Assembly: GCA_031291595.1 (NCBI GenBank)
Contig: JARLIU010000053.1
Location: 1 to 54,008 of the forward strand
Source: Ancalomicrobiaceae bacterium
GTDB lineage: Bacteria; Pseudomonadota; Alphaproteobacteria; Rhizobiales; Ancalomicrobiaceae
Length of the DNA: 54,008 nt
Direction of reading: 5' to 3'
The notes beneath the pieces are model-generated. The model was not told the DNA's origin. It saw only the letters and a program-made list of their open reading frames with translations, and searched no databases. The position numbers were made by a program, and so were the translations under genes. This document shows, in pieces, positions 27,016-36,546 of this stretch (positions within the stretch are counted from its first letter, which is position 1; the number at the start of each line of letters is the position of its first letter).

Positions 27016-28956
27016 GTGACCGCCACTTCCAATACCCCCCTGCTCGATCAGGTCGAACTGCCCGCGGATCTGCGCAAGTTGCCGGAAGCGAGCCTCAGGC
27101 AGCTCGCCGACGAGTTGCGCAAGGAGACGATCGAAGCGGTCTCGGTGACGGGCGGGCATCTCGGTGCCGGGCTCGGCGTCGTCGAACTGACCGTGGCGCT
27201 GCACTATGTGTTCGACACGCCGCGCGACAAGCTGATCTGGGACGTCGGCCACCAGGCCTATCCGCACAAGATCCTGACCGGCCGGCGCGACCGCATCCGC
27301 ACGCTCAGGCAGTCCGGCGGGCTGTCCGGCTTCACCAAGGCAAGCGAGAGCGATTTCGATCCGTTCGGGGCTGGCCATTCCTCGACCTCGGTTTCGGCCG
27401 GTCTCGGCTTTGCCGTCGGCGGCGAATTGAAGGGCGAGGCGCGCCATGTCGTGGCGGTGATCGGCGATGGCTCGATGTCGGCCGGCATGGCCTATGAGGC
27501 GATGAACAATGCCGGGGCCATGGGCTCCCGGCTGATCGTGGTGTTGAACGACAACGACATGTCGATCGCTCCGCCGACCGGAGCGATGAGCGCCTATCTC
27601 GCGCGGCTCGTCTCGTCGCGCACCTTCCTCGGGCTTCGCGACATCGGCCGGGAGATCGTCAAGCGGCTGCCGCGCTTCGTCGAGGTCGGCGCGCGTCGGG
27701 CCGAGGAATTCGCCCGCGGCTTCGCCATGGGCGGCACGCTGTTCGAGGAACTGGGTTTCTACTACGTCGGGCCGATCGACGGGCACAATCTCGACCACCT
27801 GTTGCCGGTGTTGAAGAACGTCCGCGATGCCGACGTCGGCCCGATCCTCGTGCATGTGGTGACCAAGAAGGGCAAGGGCTACGGGCCGGCCGAGGCGTCC
27901 GACGACAAGTACCACGGCGTCAACCGCTTCGATGTCGTCACCGGCAAGCAGGTCAAGCCCAAGGCCAATGCACCGAGCTACACCCGCGTCTTCGCCGAGG
28001 CGCTGGTCCAGGAGGCGGCGCGCGACGAGCGCATCGTCGCCATTACCGCCGCCATGCCGAGCGGCACCGGCCTCGACCTGTTCGGCGCGGAATTCCCCAA
28101 GCGCATGTTCGATGTCGGCATCGCCGAACAGCACGCGGTGACCTTTGCCGCCGGGCTCGCCGCCGATGGCTTCAAGCCGTATTGCGCGCTCTATTCGACC
28201 TTCCTGCAGCGTGGCTACGATCAGGTCGTGCACGACGTGGCGATCCAGAAGCTGCCGGTTCGCTTCCCCATCGACCGGGCCGGGCTGGTCGGGGCCGACG
28301 GCGCCACCCATGCCGGTGCCTTCGATCTTGCCTTCCTCGGCTGCCTGCCGAATTTCGTCATCATGGCGCCGGCCGACGAGGCCGAGTTGATGCACATGGT
28401 GGCGACCAGCGCCACGATCGACGACCGGCCTTCGGCGTTCCGGTTTCCGCGCGGCGAGGGCGTCGGCGTCGACCTGCCGGCGCATGGAACCGTCCTCGAT
28501 ATCGGCCGCGGCCGCATCGTCGTCGAGGGCGGCTCGGTCGCCATCCTGTCGATCGGCACGCGGCTGAAGGCGGCCTTGAACGCGGCCGAGGAACTGGCCG
28601 GCTACGGCCTGCCGACCACCGTCGCCGACGCACGCTTCCTGAAGCCGCTCGACCGCGACCTCGTCCGGCGCCTGGCGCGCGAACACGAGGTGTTGATCAC
28701 GGTGGAAGAGGGGGCGATCGGCGGCTTCGGCAGCCATGTGCTACAGGCTCTCGCCGAAGACGGGCTGTTGGACAAGGGGCTGAAGATCCGGACGTTGATC
28801 CTGCCGGACCGCTTCCTCGACCACGGGTCGCCCGAAGCGCTCTACGCCGCGGTCGGGCTCGATGCCAACGGCATCGTCGCCAAAGTGTTCGAAGCCCTCG
28901 GCCGCGATCAGACCGCGATCCGGCCCATCGCCGGCCGGCGCAACCAGTCGGCCTGA
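27016..28956 (+). CDS. dxs: 1-deoxy-D-xylulose-5-phosphate synthase
   Basis: Thiamine-diphosphate enzyme that joins pyruvate and glyceraldehyde 3-phosphate, the first and flux-setting step of the MEP isoprenoid pathway. The GTG at 27016, with AAAGG six bases upstream, gives 646 residues, normal for the family. Features: [19 protein letters not shown] near residue 47, the thiamine site [16 protein letters not shown] at 150-165, [15 protein letters not shown] with the catalytic Glu, and a C-terminal transketolase-like domain. The long upstream part of the frame overlaps xseB and is not coding. No other MEP gene is nearby. Confidence 0.96.
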   Translation: MTATSNTPLLDQVELPADLRKLPEASLRQLADELRKETIEAVSVTGGHLGAGLGVVELTVALHYVFDTPRDKLIWDVGHQAYPHKILTGRRDRIRTLRQSGGLSGFTKASESDFDPFGAGHSSTSVSAGLGFAVGGELKGEARHVVAVIGDGSMSAGMAYEAMNNAGAMGSRLIVVLNDNDMSIAPPTGAMSAYLARLVSSRTFLGLRDIGREIVKRLPRFVEVGARRAEEFARGFAMGGTLFEELGFYYVGPIDGHNLDHLLPVLKNVRDADVGPILVHVVTKKGKGYGPAEASDDKYHGVNRFDVVTGKQVKPKANAPSYTRVFAEALVQEAARDERIVAITAAMPSGTGLDLFGAEFPKRMFDVGIAEQHAVTFAAGLAADGFKPYCALYSTFLQRGYDQVVHDVAIQKLPVRFPIDRAGLVGADGATHAGAFDLAFLGCLPNFVIMAPADEAELMHMVATSATIDDRPSAFRFPRGEGVGVDLPAHGTVLDIGRGRIVVEGGSVAILSIGTRLKAALNAAEELAGYGLPTTVADARFLKPLDRDLVRRLAREHEVLITVEEGAIGGFGSHVLQALAEDGLLDKGLKIRTLILPDRFLDHGSPEALYAAVGLDANGIVAKVFEALGRDQTAIRPIAGRRNQSA

Positions 28957-29031
28957 CCACGACGCGACCGGTGCGACGACCGCAACCCACGCGAGGCACG
29001 ACGGCTCGCCATGAAGGCCAGGACCACACGC

Positions 29032-29649
29032 ATGAGCCTGAAGACGATCCGCTTGACGGCCTATGTCGCGATCGCCGCCGTCCTCATTCTCGGCGGCGCC
29101 GCCTTTGCCATCCTTGGCGGCTCCGGCCTGTCGAAACCGAGCCTGCTCATCCCCCCGACCACCACCATCGGCGGCCCATTCCACCTGACCGACCAGACCG
29201 GCAAGCCGGTCACCGACAAGGATCTCCTCGGCAAACCGGCGGCGATGTTCTTCGGCTATACGTTCTGTCCGGACGTCTGCCCGACGACGCTGGCCGAAGT
29301 CGGCGACTGGCTGAAGGCGCTCGGCCCCGATGCCGACAAGCTGCAATTCGTCTTCGTCACCGTCGATCCCGAGCGCGATACGCAGGACAAGCTCAAGGAC
29401 TATCTCACCTCCTTCGATCCGCGCATCCGCGGCCTGACCGGTACGCCGCAGGAGACCGCGGCGATCGTCAAGGATTACCGCGTCTATGTGAAGAAGACCC
29501 ACCCGGAAAGCGGTTCGGACTATCTCGTCGACCATACCGCGGCGGTCTATCTGATGGACTCCAAAGGCCGGTTCGTCGGGTTCATCAACTATCAGGAAGA
29601 TGCGTCCAAGACGATCGCCAAGCTCAAGGAACTGCTGGCGCAAGGGTGA
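29032..29649 (+). CDS. SCO family protein (SCO1/SenC/PrrC)
   Basis: Membrane-anchored thioredoxin-fold copper chaperone used to build the CuA site of cytochrome oxidase, or a thiol reductase in the same pathway. It has 205 residues with a membrane helix at about 10-28. The copper motif CPDVCP is intact (C79, C83), as is the conserved His in DYLVDHTAAVYL (H168). The ATG at 29032 has AGGA at eight bases; an ATG at 29011 would add seven residues. Its stop overlaps the tlyA GTG start (GTGA). No cytochrome oxidase gene is in the window. Confidence 0.92.
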   Translation: MSLKTIRLTAYVAIAAVLILGGAAFAILGGSGLSKPSLLIPPTTTIGGPFHLTDQTGKPVTDKDLLGKPAAMFFGYTFCPDVCPTTLAEVGDWLKALGPDADKLQFVFVTVDPERDTQDKLKDYLTSFDPRIRGLTGTPQETAAIVKDYRVYVKKTHPESGSDYLVDHTAAVYLMDSKGRFVGFINYQEDASKTIAKLKELLAQG

Positions 29650-30404
29650 CGGCGGTGGGATCCCCGAACGAGGCGCGGGTGCGGCTCGACCAATGGCTGG
29701 TCGAGCATCGGGTCTATGCGTCGCGGGCGCGGGCGCGCGACGCCATCCTGCGCGGCGAAGTCGTCATTTGCGGCCGCCCGGCATCGAAGCCCGGCCAGCT
29801 CGTCGAGCCCGGCGACACGGTCGTGGTCGATGATCCGGCGCGGGGCTACGTCTCCCGCTCGGCGCTGAAGCTCGCCGCGGCGCTCGATGCCTTCGCGCTT
29901 GCGCCCGATGGCCGCGACTGCCTCGACGTCGGGGCGTCGACCGGCGGCTTCACTCAAGTGCTGCTGCAGCGCGGCGCGGCGCGCGTCGTCGCCCTCGATG
30001 TCGGCCACGGCCAGCTGGCGCCGACGATCGCTGCCGACCCGCGCGTTATCGCGATGGAAGGCGTCAATGCGCGGGATCTGAAGCCCGCTGCCCTGCCCTA
30101 TGCGCCGAATGCGGTCGTTGCCGATGTCAGCTTCATTTCGCTGAAACTGGTGCTGCCGGCGGTGCTGGCGCTTGCCGCGCCGCAGGCCTTCGGCGTGTTC
30201 CTGGTCAAGCCGCAGTTCGAGGTCGGCCGCGAACATGTCGGCAAGGGCGGGCTGGTCCGGGACGGGCAAGCGGCGCTGGCTGCCGTCGCCGGTATCGAGG
30301 CCTTGGTGTCGGACCTCGGCTGCAGGCTCATCGGCCGCATCGCCTCGCCGATTGCCGGCGGCGACGGCAACCAGGAATATCTGATCGGCGTGCGGCGCGA
30401 TTGA
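29646..30404 (+). CDS. tlyA: TlyA family rRNA (cytidine-2'-O)-methyltransferase / S4-FtsJ protein
   Basis: A 252-residue RNA methyltransferase. The N-terminal S4 RNA-binding domain (RLDQWLVEHRVYASRARARD, about residues 13-75) is followed by an FtsJ-like SAM domain: DVGASTGGFTQVLLQRGA (motif I), LDVGHGQLA and VADVSFISLKLVLP, then FLVKPQFEVGRE. This layout is TlyA, which in mycobacteria methylates 16S and 23S rRNA; some homologues were called haemolysins. The GTG at 29646 overlaps the SCO stop; a second GTG at 29655 is possible. The gene belongs to the dxs-SCO-tlyA-methyltransferase run. Confidence 0.9.
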   Translation: MTAVGSPNEARVRLDQWLVEHRVYASRARARDAILRGEVVICGRPASKPGQLVEPGDTVVVDDPARGYVSRSALKLAAALDAFALAPDGRDCLDVGASTGGFTQVLLQRGAARVVALDVGHGQLAPTIAADPRVIAMEGVNARDLKPAALPYAPNAVVADVSFISLKLVLPAVLALAAPQAFGVFLVKPQFEVGREHVGKGGLVRDGQAALAAVAGIEALVSDLGCRLIGRIASPIAGGDGNQEYLIGVRRD

Positions 30405-30491
30405 CGGCGGCGGCGACCGCACCGGTCATTGCCGCTTGCAATCCGATGGCCCAGGGCCCAAGGAAGCCGGCTGAACGATGTGGGGACCGGC

Positions 30492-31727
30492 GTGGACGAC
30501 AGACGCGAAGAGATCGTGACGATTGCCGCCATCGGCCACAAGGGCGACGGCGTCGCCGAAACCGGCAGCGGGCAGCTGTTCGTGCCGCTGTCGCTGCCGG
30601 GCGAGCGGCTGAGGGTCGATCGCAGCGGCGACCGCGGCAGGATCGTCGAACTGATCGAGCCGAGCCCCGATCGCGTGTCCGCTCCCTGCCCGCACTTCGG
30701 CACCTGCGGCGGCTGCGCCCTCCAGCACATGGCCGAACCTGCCTACCTGGAGATGAAACGCCAGGCGATCGTCGCCGCCTTTGCCGATCGCGGCATCACG
30801 GTCGAGGTACCCCTGCCCGTCGCCGTGCCGCCGAAGTCGCGCCGCCGCGCCGTCATCGCCGTGCAGCGCTCGGGGCGCAGCACGGTCGTCGGTTTCCGCG
30901 AGCGGCTGTCGCATACGGTCGCCGACGCCGGCCAATGCCTGATCGTCACCGAGACGATCCGCACCGCGCTGCCGTCGCTCGCCCGGCTCGCCGAGGTCTT
31001 AAGTTTCGACAAGAAGGGTGCGATCTTCACCGTCGTCGATACCGAGACCGGCCTCGACGTCACCGCGACGGAGGGAAAGCTCGCCGAAAGCCGCCGACAG
31101 GAGGCCATCGGGCTGGTGCTGAAGCTCGGCTTCGCCCGGTTCTCGGTCGGCGACGAGATCATCGTCGAAGCGCGCGCGCCGATCGTCCGCTTCGGCAAGG
31201 CGGCGGTCACGCTGCCGCCGGGCGCCTTCCTGCAGGCGGTGCAGCCGGCGGAACACGCGATGGTCGCCGAGGTGCTGGCTGCCACGAAGGGAGCCAAGCG
31301 TGTCGCCGATCTGTTCGCCGGATGCGGCACCTTCGCGCTGCAACTGGCCGAGACGGCGCGGGTCACCGCGGTCGAGAACGACAAGGCGACGCTCGAGGCA
31401 CTCGATCGCGCCGCCCGCCATACCCCCGGGCTGAAGCCGGTCGAGGCGGAGGCGCGCGACCTGTTCCGCCGTCCGTTGATGGCGAAGGAATTGTCGGCGT
31501 TCGACGCCGTGGTGTTCGACCCGCCGCGCGACGGCGCCGCGGCGCAAGCCAAGGAGATCGCCAAGTCGAAGCTGCCGGTCGCGATCGCCGTGTCCTGCAA
31601 TCCGGCGACACTGGCGCGTGACGCGCGCTATCTGCTCGACGGCGGCTACAAGCTCGCCTCCGTCAAGGCGTTCGACCAGTTCCTGTGGTCGCACCACGTC
31701 GAGGTCGTCGCCCGCTTCGAGCGCTGA
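30492..31727 (+). CDS. 23S rRNA (uracil-C5)-methyltransferase, RlmD/RumA family
   Basis: SAM-dependent m5U methyltransferase of the TrmA/RumA family, about 411 residues. It starts with a TRAM-like domain (IGHKGDGVAETGSGQLFVPL), then a 4Fe-4S cysteine set C-X5-C-X2-C in CPHFGTCGGCALQH, SAM motif I in VADLFAGCGTFALQLAE, a catalytic FDPPRDGAAAQ and the nucleophile Cys in VSCNPATLARD. The start is uncertain: GTG at 30492 has GGGG upstream; other in-frame GTG codons are at 30480 and 30516. RlmD (U1939) or a related U747/tRNA target cannot be told apart here. It closes the plus-strand run from xseB. Confidence 0.9.
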   Translation: MDDRREEIVTIAAIGHKGDGVAETGSGQLFVPLSLPGERLRVDRSGDRGRIVELIEPSPDRVSAPCPHFGTCGGCALQHMAEPAYLEMKRQAIVAAFADRGITVEVPLPVAVPPKSRRRAVIAVQRSGRSTVVGFRERLSHTVADAGQCLIVTETIRTALPSLARLAEVLSFDKKGAIFTVVDTETGLDVTATEGKLAESRRQEAIGLVLKLGFARFSVGDEIIVEARAPIVRFGKAAVTLPPGAFLQAVQPAEHAMVAEVLAATKGAKRVADLFAGCGTFALQLAETARVTAVENDKATLEALDRAARHTPGLKPVEAEARDLFRRPLMAKELSAFDAVVFDPPRDGAAAQAKEIAKSKLPVAIAVSCNPATLARDARYLLDGGYKLASVKAFDQFLWSHHVEVVARFER

Positions 31728-31755
31728 GGCGTCGATCGCCGCCCGGATGCGGCAG

Positions 31756-32751
31756 TCAGCCCCGTCCGCCGAGCCGCAACCCCGGCGCAGGGCGTTCCTT
31801 CAGCACGTCGCGGCGGAAGCGGAACAGCTGTGCCGGCCGCCCGCCGGTCCTGAGCGTCGTGCCGCCGGTCGGTTCGACCAGCGCGCTGTTCTCCACCAGC
31901 CGGCGGAAGTTCTGCTTGTGCACGTGCCGGCCGGCGGCAGCCTCCATGGTGCGCTGCAGTTCGGTCAGGGTGAAGGTCTCGGCCATCAACTCGAACACCA
32001 CCGGGCGATATTTCAGCTTCGCCCTGAGCCGCGAAATTGCGGTGGCCAGGATGCGGCGGTGATCGTGCTGCATGGTGCGGCCGAGCGCCGGGGCGGTACC
32101 GGACCGATGACGGCGCAAGCCGCGCTCACGGCCGTCGCGCGCCGCCTCCTCAACCATCCCGGCGTCGTACAGCAGTTCGTAGCGTTCGAGCGCCCGTTCC
32201 TCGTCCCATGGCATGCCGTCTTCGCCGAAGCACAGCCGCAGCCGCTCGCGCCGGTCGAGTCCGCGGCTCGCGTCATGGCTGGTCGGCGCCTCGTCGGCCC
32301 AGGCGCGGAGTTCCGGCAGAATGAGCTCGTCGAGCATCGCCGGCCTGTCGCCGCGCCAGTCCTCCCAAGGGAAGAAATCGTACCAGGGCGTGAACGCCGC
32401 ATCGGTGCCGACGCCGCGCGCCGATCCGGCCGGGATGCGCGTCAAGGCGAGATAGCCGACCGAGACCTCGTGCGGACTGCGGTCGGCGAAGCGGGCGTGG
32501 CGGCCGCGGTCGCCGAAGGTGTAGAGCTGCTCGACGTAGCCGATCTTCAGCGCCGTCTGCGCCTCGACCCAGCCCCTGAGGCCGATTTCGAGCGTGCGGT
32601 GGGTCAAAGGATCGAACGGGCCGGAAGGCAGAGCCGGCACCGTTCCCGGACGCTCAACGACCAGGATCGCCGGCTTGTCGCCGTCGATGGCGACAATCGC
32701 CGCCGAAAGGCCGATCTCGATCGACGGCCGCCCCTGCCCAATCTCGATCAT
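31756..32751 (-). CDS. NrtR-like Nudix-fold protein with winged-helix domain (probable regulator)
   Basis: A 331-residue protein with a Nudix-fold N-terminal half and an NrtR-type winged helix at about 229-315 (ILATAISRLRAKLKYRP, FTLTELQRTMEAA, HKQNFRRLVENSALVEPTGG). In the Nudix box region (about 44-68, GPFDPLTHRTLEIGLRG) the catalytic glutamates of the GX5EX7REUXEEXGU pattern are missing, so hydrolysis is unlikely and a ligand-sensing role is probable. NrtR regulators control NAD metabolism; whether this one does is inferred. It lies 13 bases after the phosphatase gene on the same strand. No NAD biosynthesis gene is in the window. Confidence 0.82.
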   Translation of the reverse strand: MIEIGQGRPSIEIGLSAAIVAIDGDKPAILVVERPGTVPALPSGPFDPLTHRTLEIGLRGWVEAQTALKIGYVEQLYTFGDRGRHARFADRSPHEVSVGYLALTRIPAGSARGVGTDAAFTPWYDFFPWEDWRGDRPAMLDELILPELRAWADEAPTSHDASRGLDRRERLRLCFGEDGMPWDEERALERYELLYDAGMVEEAARDGRERGLRRHRSGTAPALGRTMQHDHRRILATAISRLRAKLKYRPVVFELMAETFTLTELQRTMEAAAGRHVHKQNFRRLVENSALVEPTGGTTLRTGGRPAQLFRFRRDVLKERPAPGLRLGGRG

Positions 32752-32764
32752 CGCCAGGCCCCGT

Positions 32765-33313
32765 TCACCCCCCGGTGCTTGCCCTCGCAACGCCGGTCCG
32801 CCGGCCGGCGGCGATGCTGAACGGCACGCCCTCGAAGGCGTCCTCGCCGCGCCCGATCGCCTCGATGGCGGCGACCATGCGGCCGCCGCGGCCAAGAATG
32901 CGGTCGGCGATGCGGATCATGCGCGCATTGGGGGTGGCGGACGGCGAGCGCCGGCGCAGTTCCAACGCCAGGTCAGCCTCGTTCGCTGCCGGATCGAGGG
33001 CACACAGCGCGATGAAGGCCCCGGCGGTCGAACGGCTGACGCCGGCATAGCAATGGATGACCATGGGGCGCATCAGGTCCCAGCGGCGGACGAAGTCGAT
33101 CAGCGCCTCGACGTGGTCCTCGCCCGGCGGCACCATGCCCTCCATTGGCTCGATGATGTCGTTGAACGCGAGGGTCAGATGATCGTCGGGAGCGATCGAC
33201 AGCGGCGTCGGGACTGGCGTCCCCGAACTGATCAGTGTGGCGATATGGCTGGCGCCGATCTCGGCGACGGTATCGGGCATGCGGGCGAGCGAACAGACGT
33301 GGATCGACGGCAT
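32765..33313 (-). CDS. Tyrosine phosphatase family protein
   Basis: A 182-residue cysteine-dependent phosphatase. The P-loop HCYAGVSRS is at residues 87-95 with nucleophile C88 and R94, the CX5R signature. A likely general acid Asp is in the FNDIIEP segment near 52. The C-terminal part is helical with a basic patch. The start at 33313 has GGAG six bases upstream. It is probably transcribed with the Nudix regulator downstream and the HD hydrolase upstream. The substrate may be a phosphoprotein, nucleotide or phosphoinositide-like compound; nothing here decides it. Confidence 0.87.
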   Translation of the reverse strand: MPSIHVCSLARMPDTVAEIGASHIATLISSGTPVPTPLSIAPDDHLTLAFNDIIEPMEGMVPPGEDHVEALIDFVRRWDLMRPMVIHCYAGVSRSTAGAFIALCALDPAANEADLALELRRRSPSATPNARMIRIADRILGRGGRMVAAIEAIGRGEDAFEGVPFSIAAGRRTGVARASTGG

Positions 33314-33413
33314 CAGGGGCTCCGATTGGGCGGTGTCGGCGGGGACCGGCACCGCAAGACCGGCAGCACCATAGCACGTCGGCCCACCGCCGTGCTCGCC
33401 TCACGCGCCGGCC

Positions 33414-34010
33414 TTACGACGCCAGTTGCTCGAACCGGGCGAGGAAGGCCGACTGCGCCGCGTCGATCGGGACGGGTTCGAGCCCGAGCTTGTCGGGAAA
33501 GCCCTTCGGCTGGCCGAAGATGCGCCGCCCTTCCTCGACCGTGAAGCCGGCGAGTTCGATCGCCTCGAAATAGGCCGAGACGAGGTCGGCGCGCTTGGCA
33601 AGCTTGGTGATCTCCGCCGGCAGTTTCGGCGGCAGTCCGAAGCGCAGGTGGATGGCAGCGGCCAGCCGTGCCTCGATCTCCTTGTAGTTGCCGCCCATCA
33701 CCTGCTTGAACGGCGAGATCATGTCGCCGATGACGTATTCCGGCGCGTCGTGCAACAGGATGGCGAGCCGCCAGCGCGTGTCGAGCCGCGGCTCGTAACG
33801 GGTAGCGATGTCTTCCACCAGGATCGAATGCTGCGCCACCGAAAAGGCGTGCGCCCCACGCGTCTGGCCGTTCCAGCGCGCGACGCGGGCCAGCCCGTGC
33901 GCGATGTCGGCGATCTCGACATCGAGCGGGGAGGGATCGAGCAGATCGAGCCGCCGCCCGGACAGCATGCGCTGCCAGGCTCTGGGCGGGGCTCCGGGTT
34001 TATCGGCCAT
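33414..34010 (-). CDS. HD domain hydrolase (YfbR-like nucleotidase type)
   Basis: A 198-residue metal-dependent phosphohydrolase. The HD motif is at 87-88 (LAILLHDAPEYVIGDMISPFK), with an earlier metal His in SVAQHSILVED (H61) and a late Asp in LAKRADLVSAY. The layout matches YfbR-like 5'-nucleotidases acting on deoxynucleoside monophosphates. The start at 34010 is chosen over longer in-frame Met codons because conserved sequence begins with RAWQRMLSGRRLDLLDP. The gene sits between ygfZ (109 bases upstream) and the phosphatase (100 bases downstream) on the same strand. Confidence 0.87.
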   Translation of the reverse strand: MADKPGAPPRAWQRMLSGRRLDLLDPSPLDVEIADIAHGLARVARWNGQTRGAHAFSVAQHSILVEDIATRYEPRLDTRWRLAILLHDAPEYVIGDMISPFKQVMGGNYKEIEARLAAAIHLRFGLPPKLPAEITKLAKRADLVSAYFEAIELAGFTVEEGRRIFGQPKGFPDKLGLEPVPIDAAQSAFLARFEQLAS

Positions 34011-34119
34011 GTCACTGTCGAGTCGGGCGGTTGCAACCTCAGACGTGATAGCCGGGTTGCGCATCCCCGCCAAGCCGGCCGCGCGGCGAACTTGGCCGAC
34101 ATCGCCGGAAGCTATGCCC

Positions 34120-35007
34120 TCAGACGGTTGCCGGCGCCGGCCAGCCGAACCGCGCATAGGGCGGCAACTCGACGGCGAGGGCCACGCCGTTGGCGGTGAC
34201 GCCCAAGCCGGTATCGATCGCCTCGCGCGCCCAGTCGAGACGGAGGATGGCGAGGCCCTGCCCGCCCGCCGAAGAGCCCATCGTGCCGATGTCGCGCTCG
34301 CCCGCCTTGATCGGCGTCGCCTCGGGGGGCAGCGCGGCCCCGGTCGCGGCCGGACGCACGATGACGAGCCGGCGGCGGGCGGTGCCGCGATGCTTCATGC
34401 GGCTGACGATCTCCTGGCCGACATAGCACCCCTTCACGAAATCGACCGCGCCGAGATCATCGAGATTGATGTCGTGCGGCACCGCATCGCCGAGCGCGAA
34501 GTCGGCGCCGGCTTCAGGCAGGGCCAGGGCGATCCGCTTGGCCCGATAGGCCTCGGCGGCGCCCGCCTCTGTCCGTACTCCGGCAGATTTGGCGACAATG
34601 GCGCGCGCGCCAGCGGCTTCGAGGCGGGGATCGGCATAGACCTTCGCCGCCGGCAGATCGACCTCGGACGCCGGCCGCAGCAGCGCCAACACGTCGAACT
34701 CTGCCGAGCGATCGGCAATCGCCACATCCGAGCGTAACTTGTACATGGTCAGCCGCTTGAGGAAGCCGGGCGCTTGCGACGCCGCGATGTCGATGAGATA
34801 GCCGCCGTCGATCTTGACGACGAAGAACTCGAACAGGATCTTGCCCTGCGGGGTCAGGAGCGCGGCGTAGCCGGCAGCGCCGGGCAGGATCGCCTCGATG
34901 TTGGCGGTGGTCAGTCCGTGCAGGAACGTCGTCGCCTCCGATCCCGTCACCGAGACGACGGCGCGGTCAGCGAGACATGCGATGTTCGGCGCGTGCTTAT
35001 CGGTCAT
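34120..35007 (-). CDS. ygfZ: Folate-binding protein YgfZ (iron-sulfur cluster repair, CAF17 family)
   Basis: A 295-residue GcvT-like protein that uses tetrahydrofolate to help assemble or repair certain iron-sulfur enzymes. The hallmark KGCYVGQEIVSRMKHRG is present near residue 197, with its reactive Cys. N-terminal landmarks are FLHGLTTANIE and LTPQGKILFEFFV. AAGGAG precedes the ATG. It heads the minus-strand set ygfZ-HD-phosphatase-Nudix and is divergent from the dihydroorotase gene with a 189-base gap. Confidence 0.94.
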   Translation of the reverse strand: MTDKHAPNIACLADRAVVSVTGSEATTFLHGLTTANIEAILPGAAGYAALLTPQGKILFEFFVVKIDGGYLIDIAASQAPGFLKRLTMYKLRSDVAIADRSAEFDVLALLRPASEVDLPAAKVYADPRLEAAGARAIVAKSAGVRTEAGAAEAYRAKRIALALPEAGADFALGDAVPHDINLDDLGAVDFVKGCYVGQEIVSRMKHRGTARRRLVIVRPAATGAALPPEATPIKAGERDIGTMGSSAGGQGLAILRLDWAREAIDTGLGVTANGVALAVELPPYARFGWPAPATV

Positions 35008-35196
35008 GGCGAGGCTCCTTCAAGCCGCAGAGGTAGGTCTCTGGCAGCGGCATGGCAAGCCGGCGCTGCCGCAGAAGCAAGGTCGGGGCCATGCCGGCCG
35101 GCAGTCGCCCGCCCGCGCCCCCGGACGAGAGACGGGATTTCGCCGGATCGGAACATGCGCTATGGCTTCAGCCGAAACGCCTGATCCGGAGTTCCC

Positions 35197-36546
35197 ATGG
35201 CCGAGACCTTCGACACGATCTTCGTGAATGCCACCGTGGTCAATCACGACGGCGTGGGATTGCGCGACATCGGCGCGCGCAACGGACGCATCGCTGCCAT
35301 CGGCTCGCTGGCGGGCCATTCGGCCGGCGAAATCGTCGACTGCAAGGGCCTGCATATTCTTCCCGGCGTCGTCGACAGCCAGGTGCATTTCCGTGAGCCC
35401 GGCCAGGAGCACAAGGAAGATCTGGAGACCGGTTCGCGCGCCGCCGTGATGGGTGGGGTGACGGCCGTGTTCGAGATGCCCAACACCAAGCCGGAGACGA
35501 CGACGGAGGCGACGCTCGCCGACAAGGTCGCACGCGGCCGCCATCGCATGCACTGCGACTTCGCCTTCTGGGTCGGCGGCACGCATGGCAACACCGCCGA
35601 TATCCCCGAACTCGAACGGCTGCCCGGCGCGGCCGGCATCAAAGTGTTCATGGGATCGTCGACCGGAGACCTGCTGGTCGCCGACGACGCCGGCATCGCC
35701 GAGATCCTCAGGCGCACCCGCCGCCGCGCCGCCTTCCATTCCGAGGACGAATATCGGCTGGAAGAGCGCAAACCGCTGCGCGTCGAGGGCGACCCCGCCT
35801 CGCATCCGGTCTGGCGCGATGCCGTCGCGGCGCTCAGGAGTACCGAACGGCTGGTGCGCATCGCCCGCGAGGTCCAGGCACGCATCCACGTGCTGCATAT
35901 TTCGACCGCCGAGGAGATGGTGTTCCTTGCCCACCAGAAGGACGTCGCCACGGTCGAAGTGACGCCGCATCACCTGACGCTGTCGGCCGACGACTATGCC
36001 CGCCTCGGCACGTTCATGCAGATGAATCCGCCGGTGCGCGACCGCGCGCATCAGGCCGGCATCTGGTGGGGGCTCGACCAGGGCGTTGCCGACGTCATTG
36101 GCTCCGACCACGCGCCGCATACGCTTGGCGAAAAGTCCAAGATCTATCCTGCTTCGCCCTCCGGCATGCCCGGGGTGCAGACGCTGGTCCCGGTCATGCT
36201 CGACCACGTCGCCAAAGGACGACTGACGATCGAGCGCTTCGTCGACCTCACCTCGCACGGTCCGGCGCGCATCTTCGGGCTGGCCGACAAGGGTCGCATC
36301 GCCGTCGGTCTGCATGCCGATCTCACGATCGTCGACCTGAAGCGCCGCGAGACCATCACCAACGAGCGGTCCGCATCGCGCGCCGGCTGGACGCCCTACG
36401 ATGGCATGACGGTAACCGGCTGGCCGGTCGGCACCATCGTGCGCGGCCGTCGCGTCATGTGGGAGGGCGAGCTCGTCACGCCGTCGACGGCCGAGCCGGT
36501 GCGCTTCCACGAAAGCCTCGACCGCCGCATCGCGCCGAAATGGTGA
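35197..36546 (+). CDS. Dihydroorotase (class I amidohydrolase)
   Basis: Closes carbamoyl-aspartate to dihydroorotate in pyrimidine synthesis. It has 449 residues with the class I layout: GVVDSQVHFREPG near 57-69, MGGVTAVFEMPNTKP, the probable carboxylated Lys at K149 in GIKVFMGSSTG, metal ligands in FHSEDE and VLHIST, and the catalytic GSDHAPHTLGEK. The first His of the usual HxH zinc pair is Gln here (Q62). I recall a subgroup with QVH annotated as dihydroorotase, so the call stands, but hydantoinase-like activity is an alternative. The gene is monocistronic. Confidence 0.85.
   Translation: MAETFDTIFVNATVVNHDGVGLRDIGARNGRIAAIGSLAGHSAGEIVDCKGLHILPGVVDSQVHFREPGQEHKEDLETGSRAAVMGGVTAVFEMPNTKPETTTEATLADKVARGRHRMHCDFAFWVGGTHGNTADIPELERLPGAAGIKVFMGSSTGDLLVADDAGIAEILRRTRRRAAFHSEDEYRLEERKPLRVEGDPASHPVWRDAVAALRSTERLVRIAREVQARIHVLHISTAEEMVFLAHQKDVATVEVTPHHLTLSADDYARLGTFMQMNPPVRDRAHQAGIWWGLDQGVADVIGSDHAPHTLGEKSKIYPASPSGMPGVQTLVPVMLDHVAKGRLTIERFVDLTSHGPARIFGLADKGRIAVGLHADLTIVDLKRRETITNERSASRAGWTPYDGMTVTGWPVGTIVRGRRVMWEGELVTPSTAEPVRFHESLDRRIAPKW

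Noticed and set aside
26923-28737. 604-residue open frame on the minus strand
   Set aside because: It is antisense to dxs, which is certain from its thiamine and catalytic motifs.
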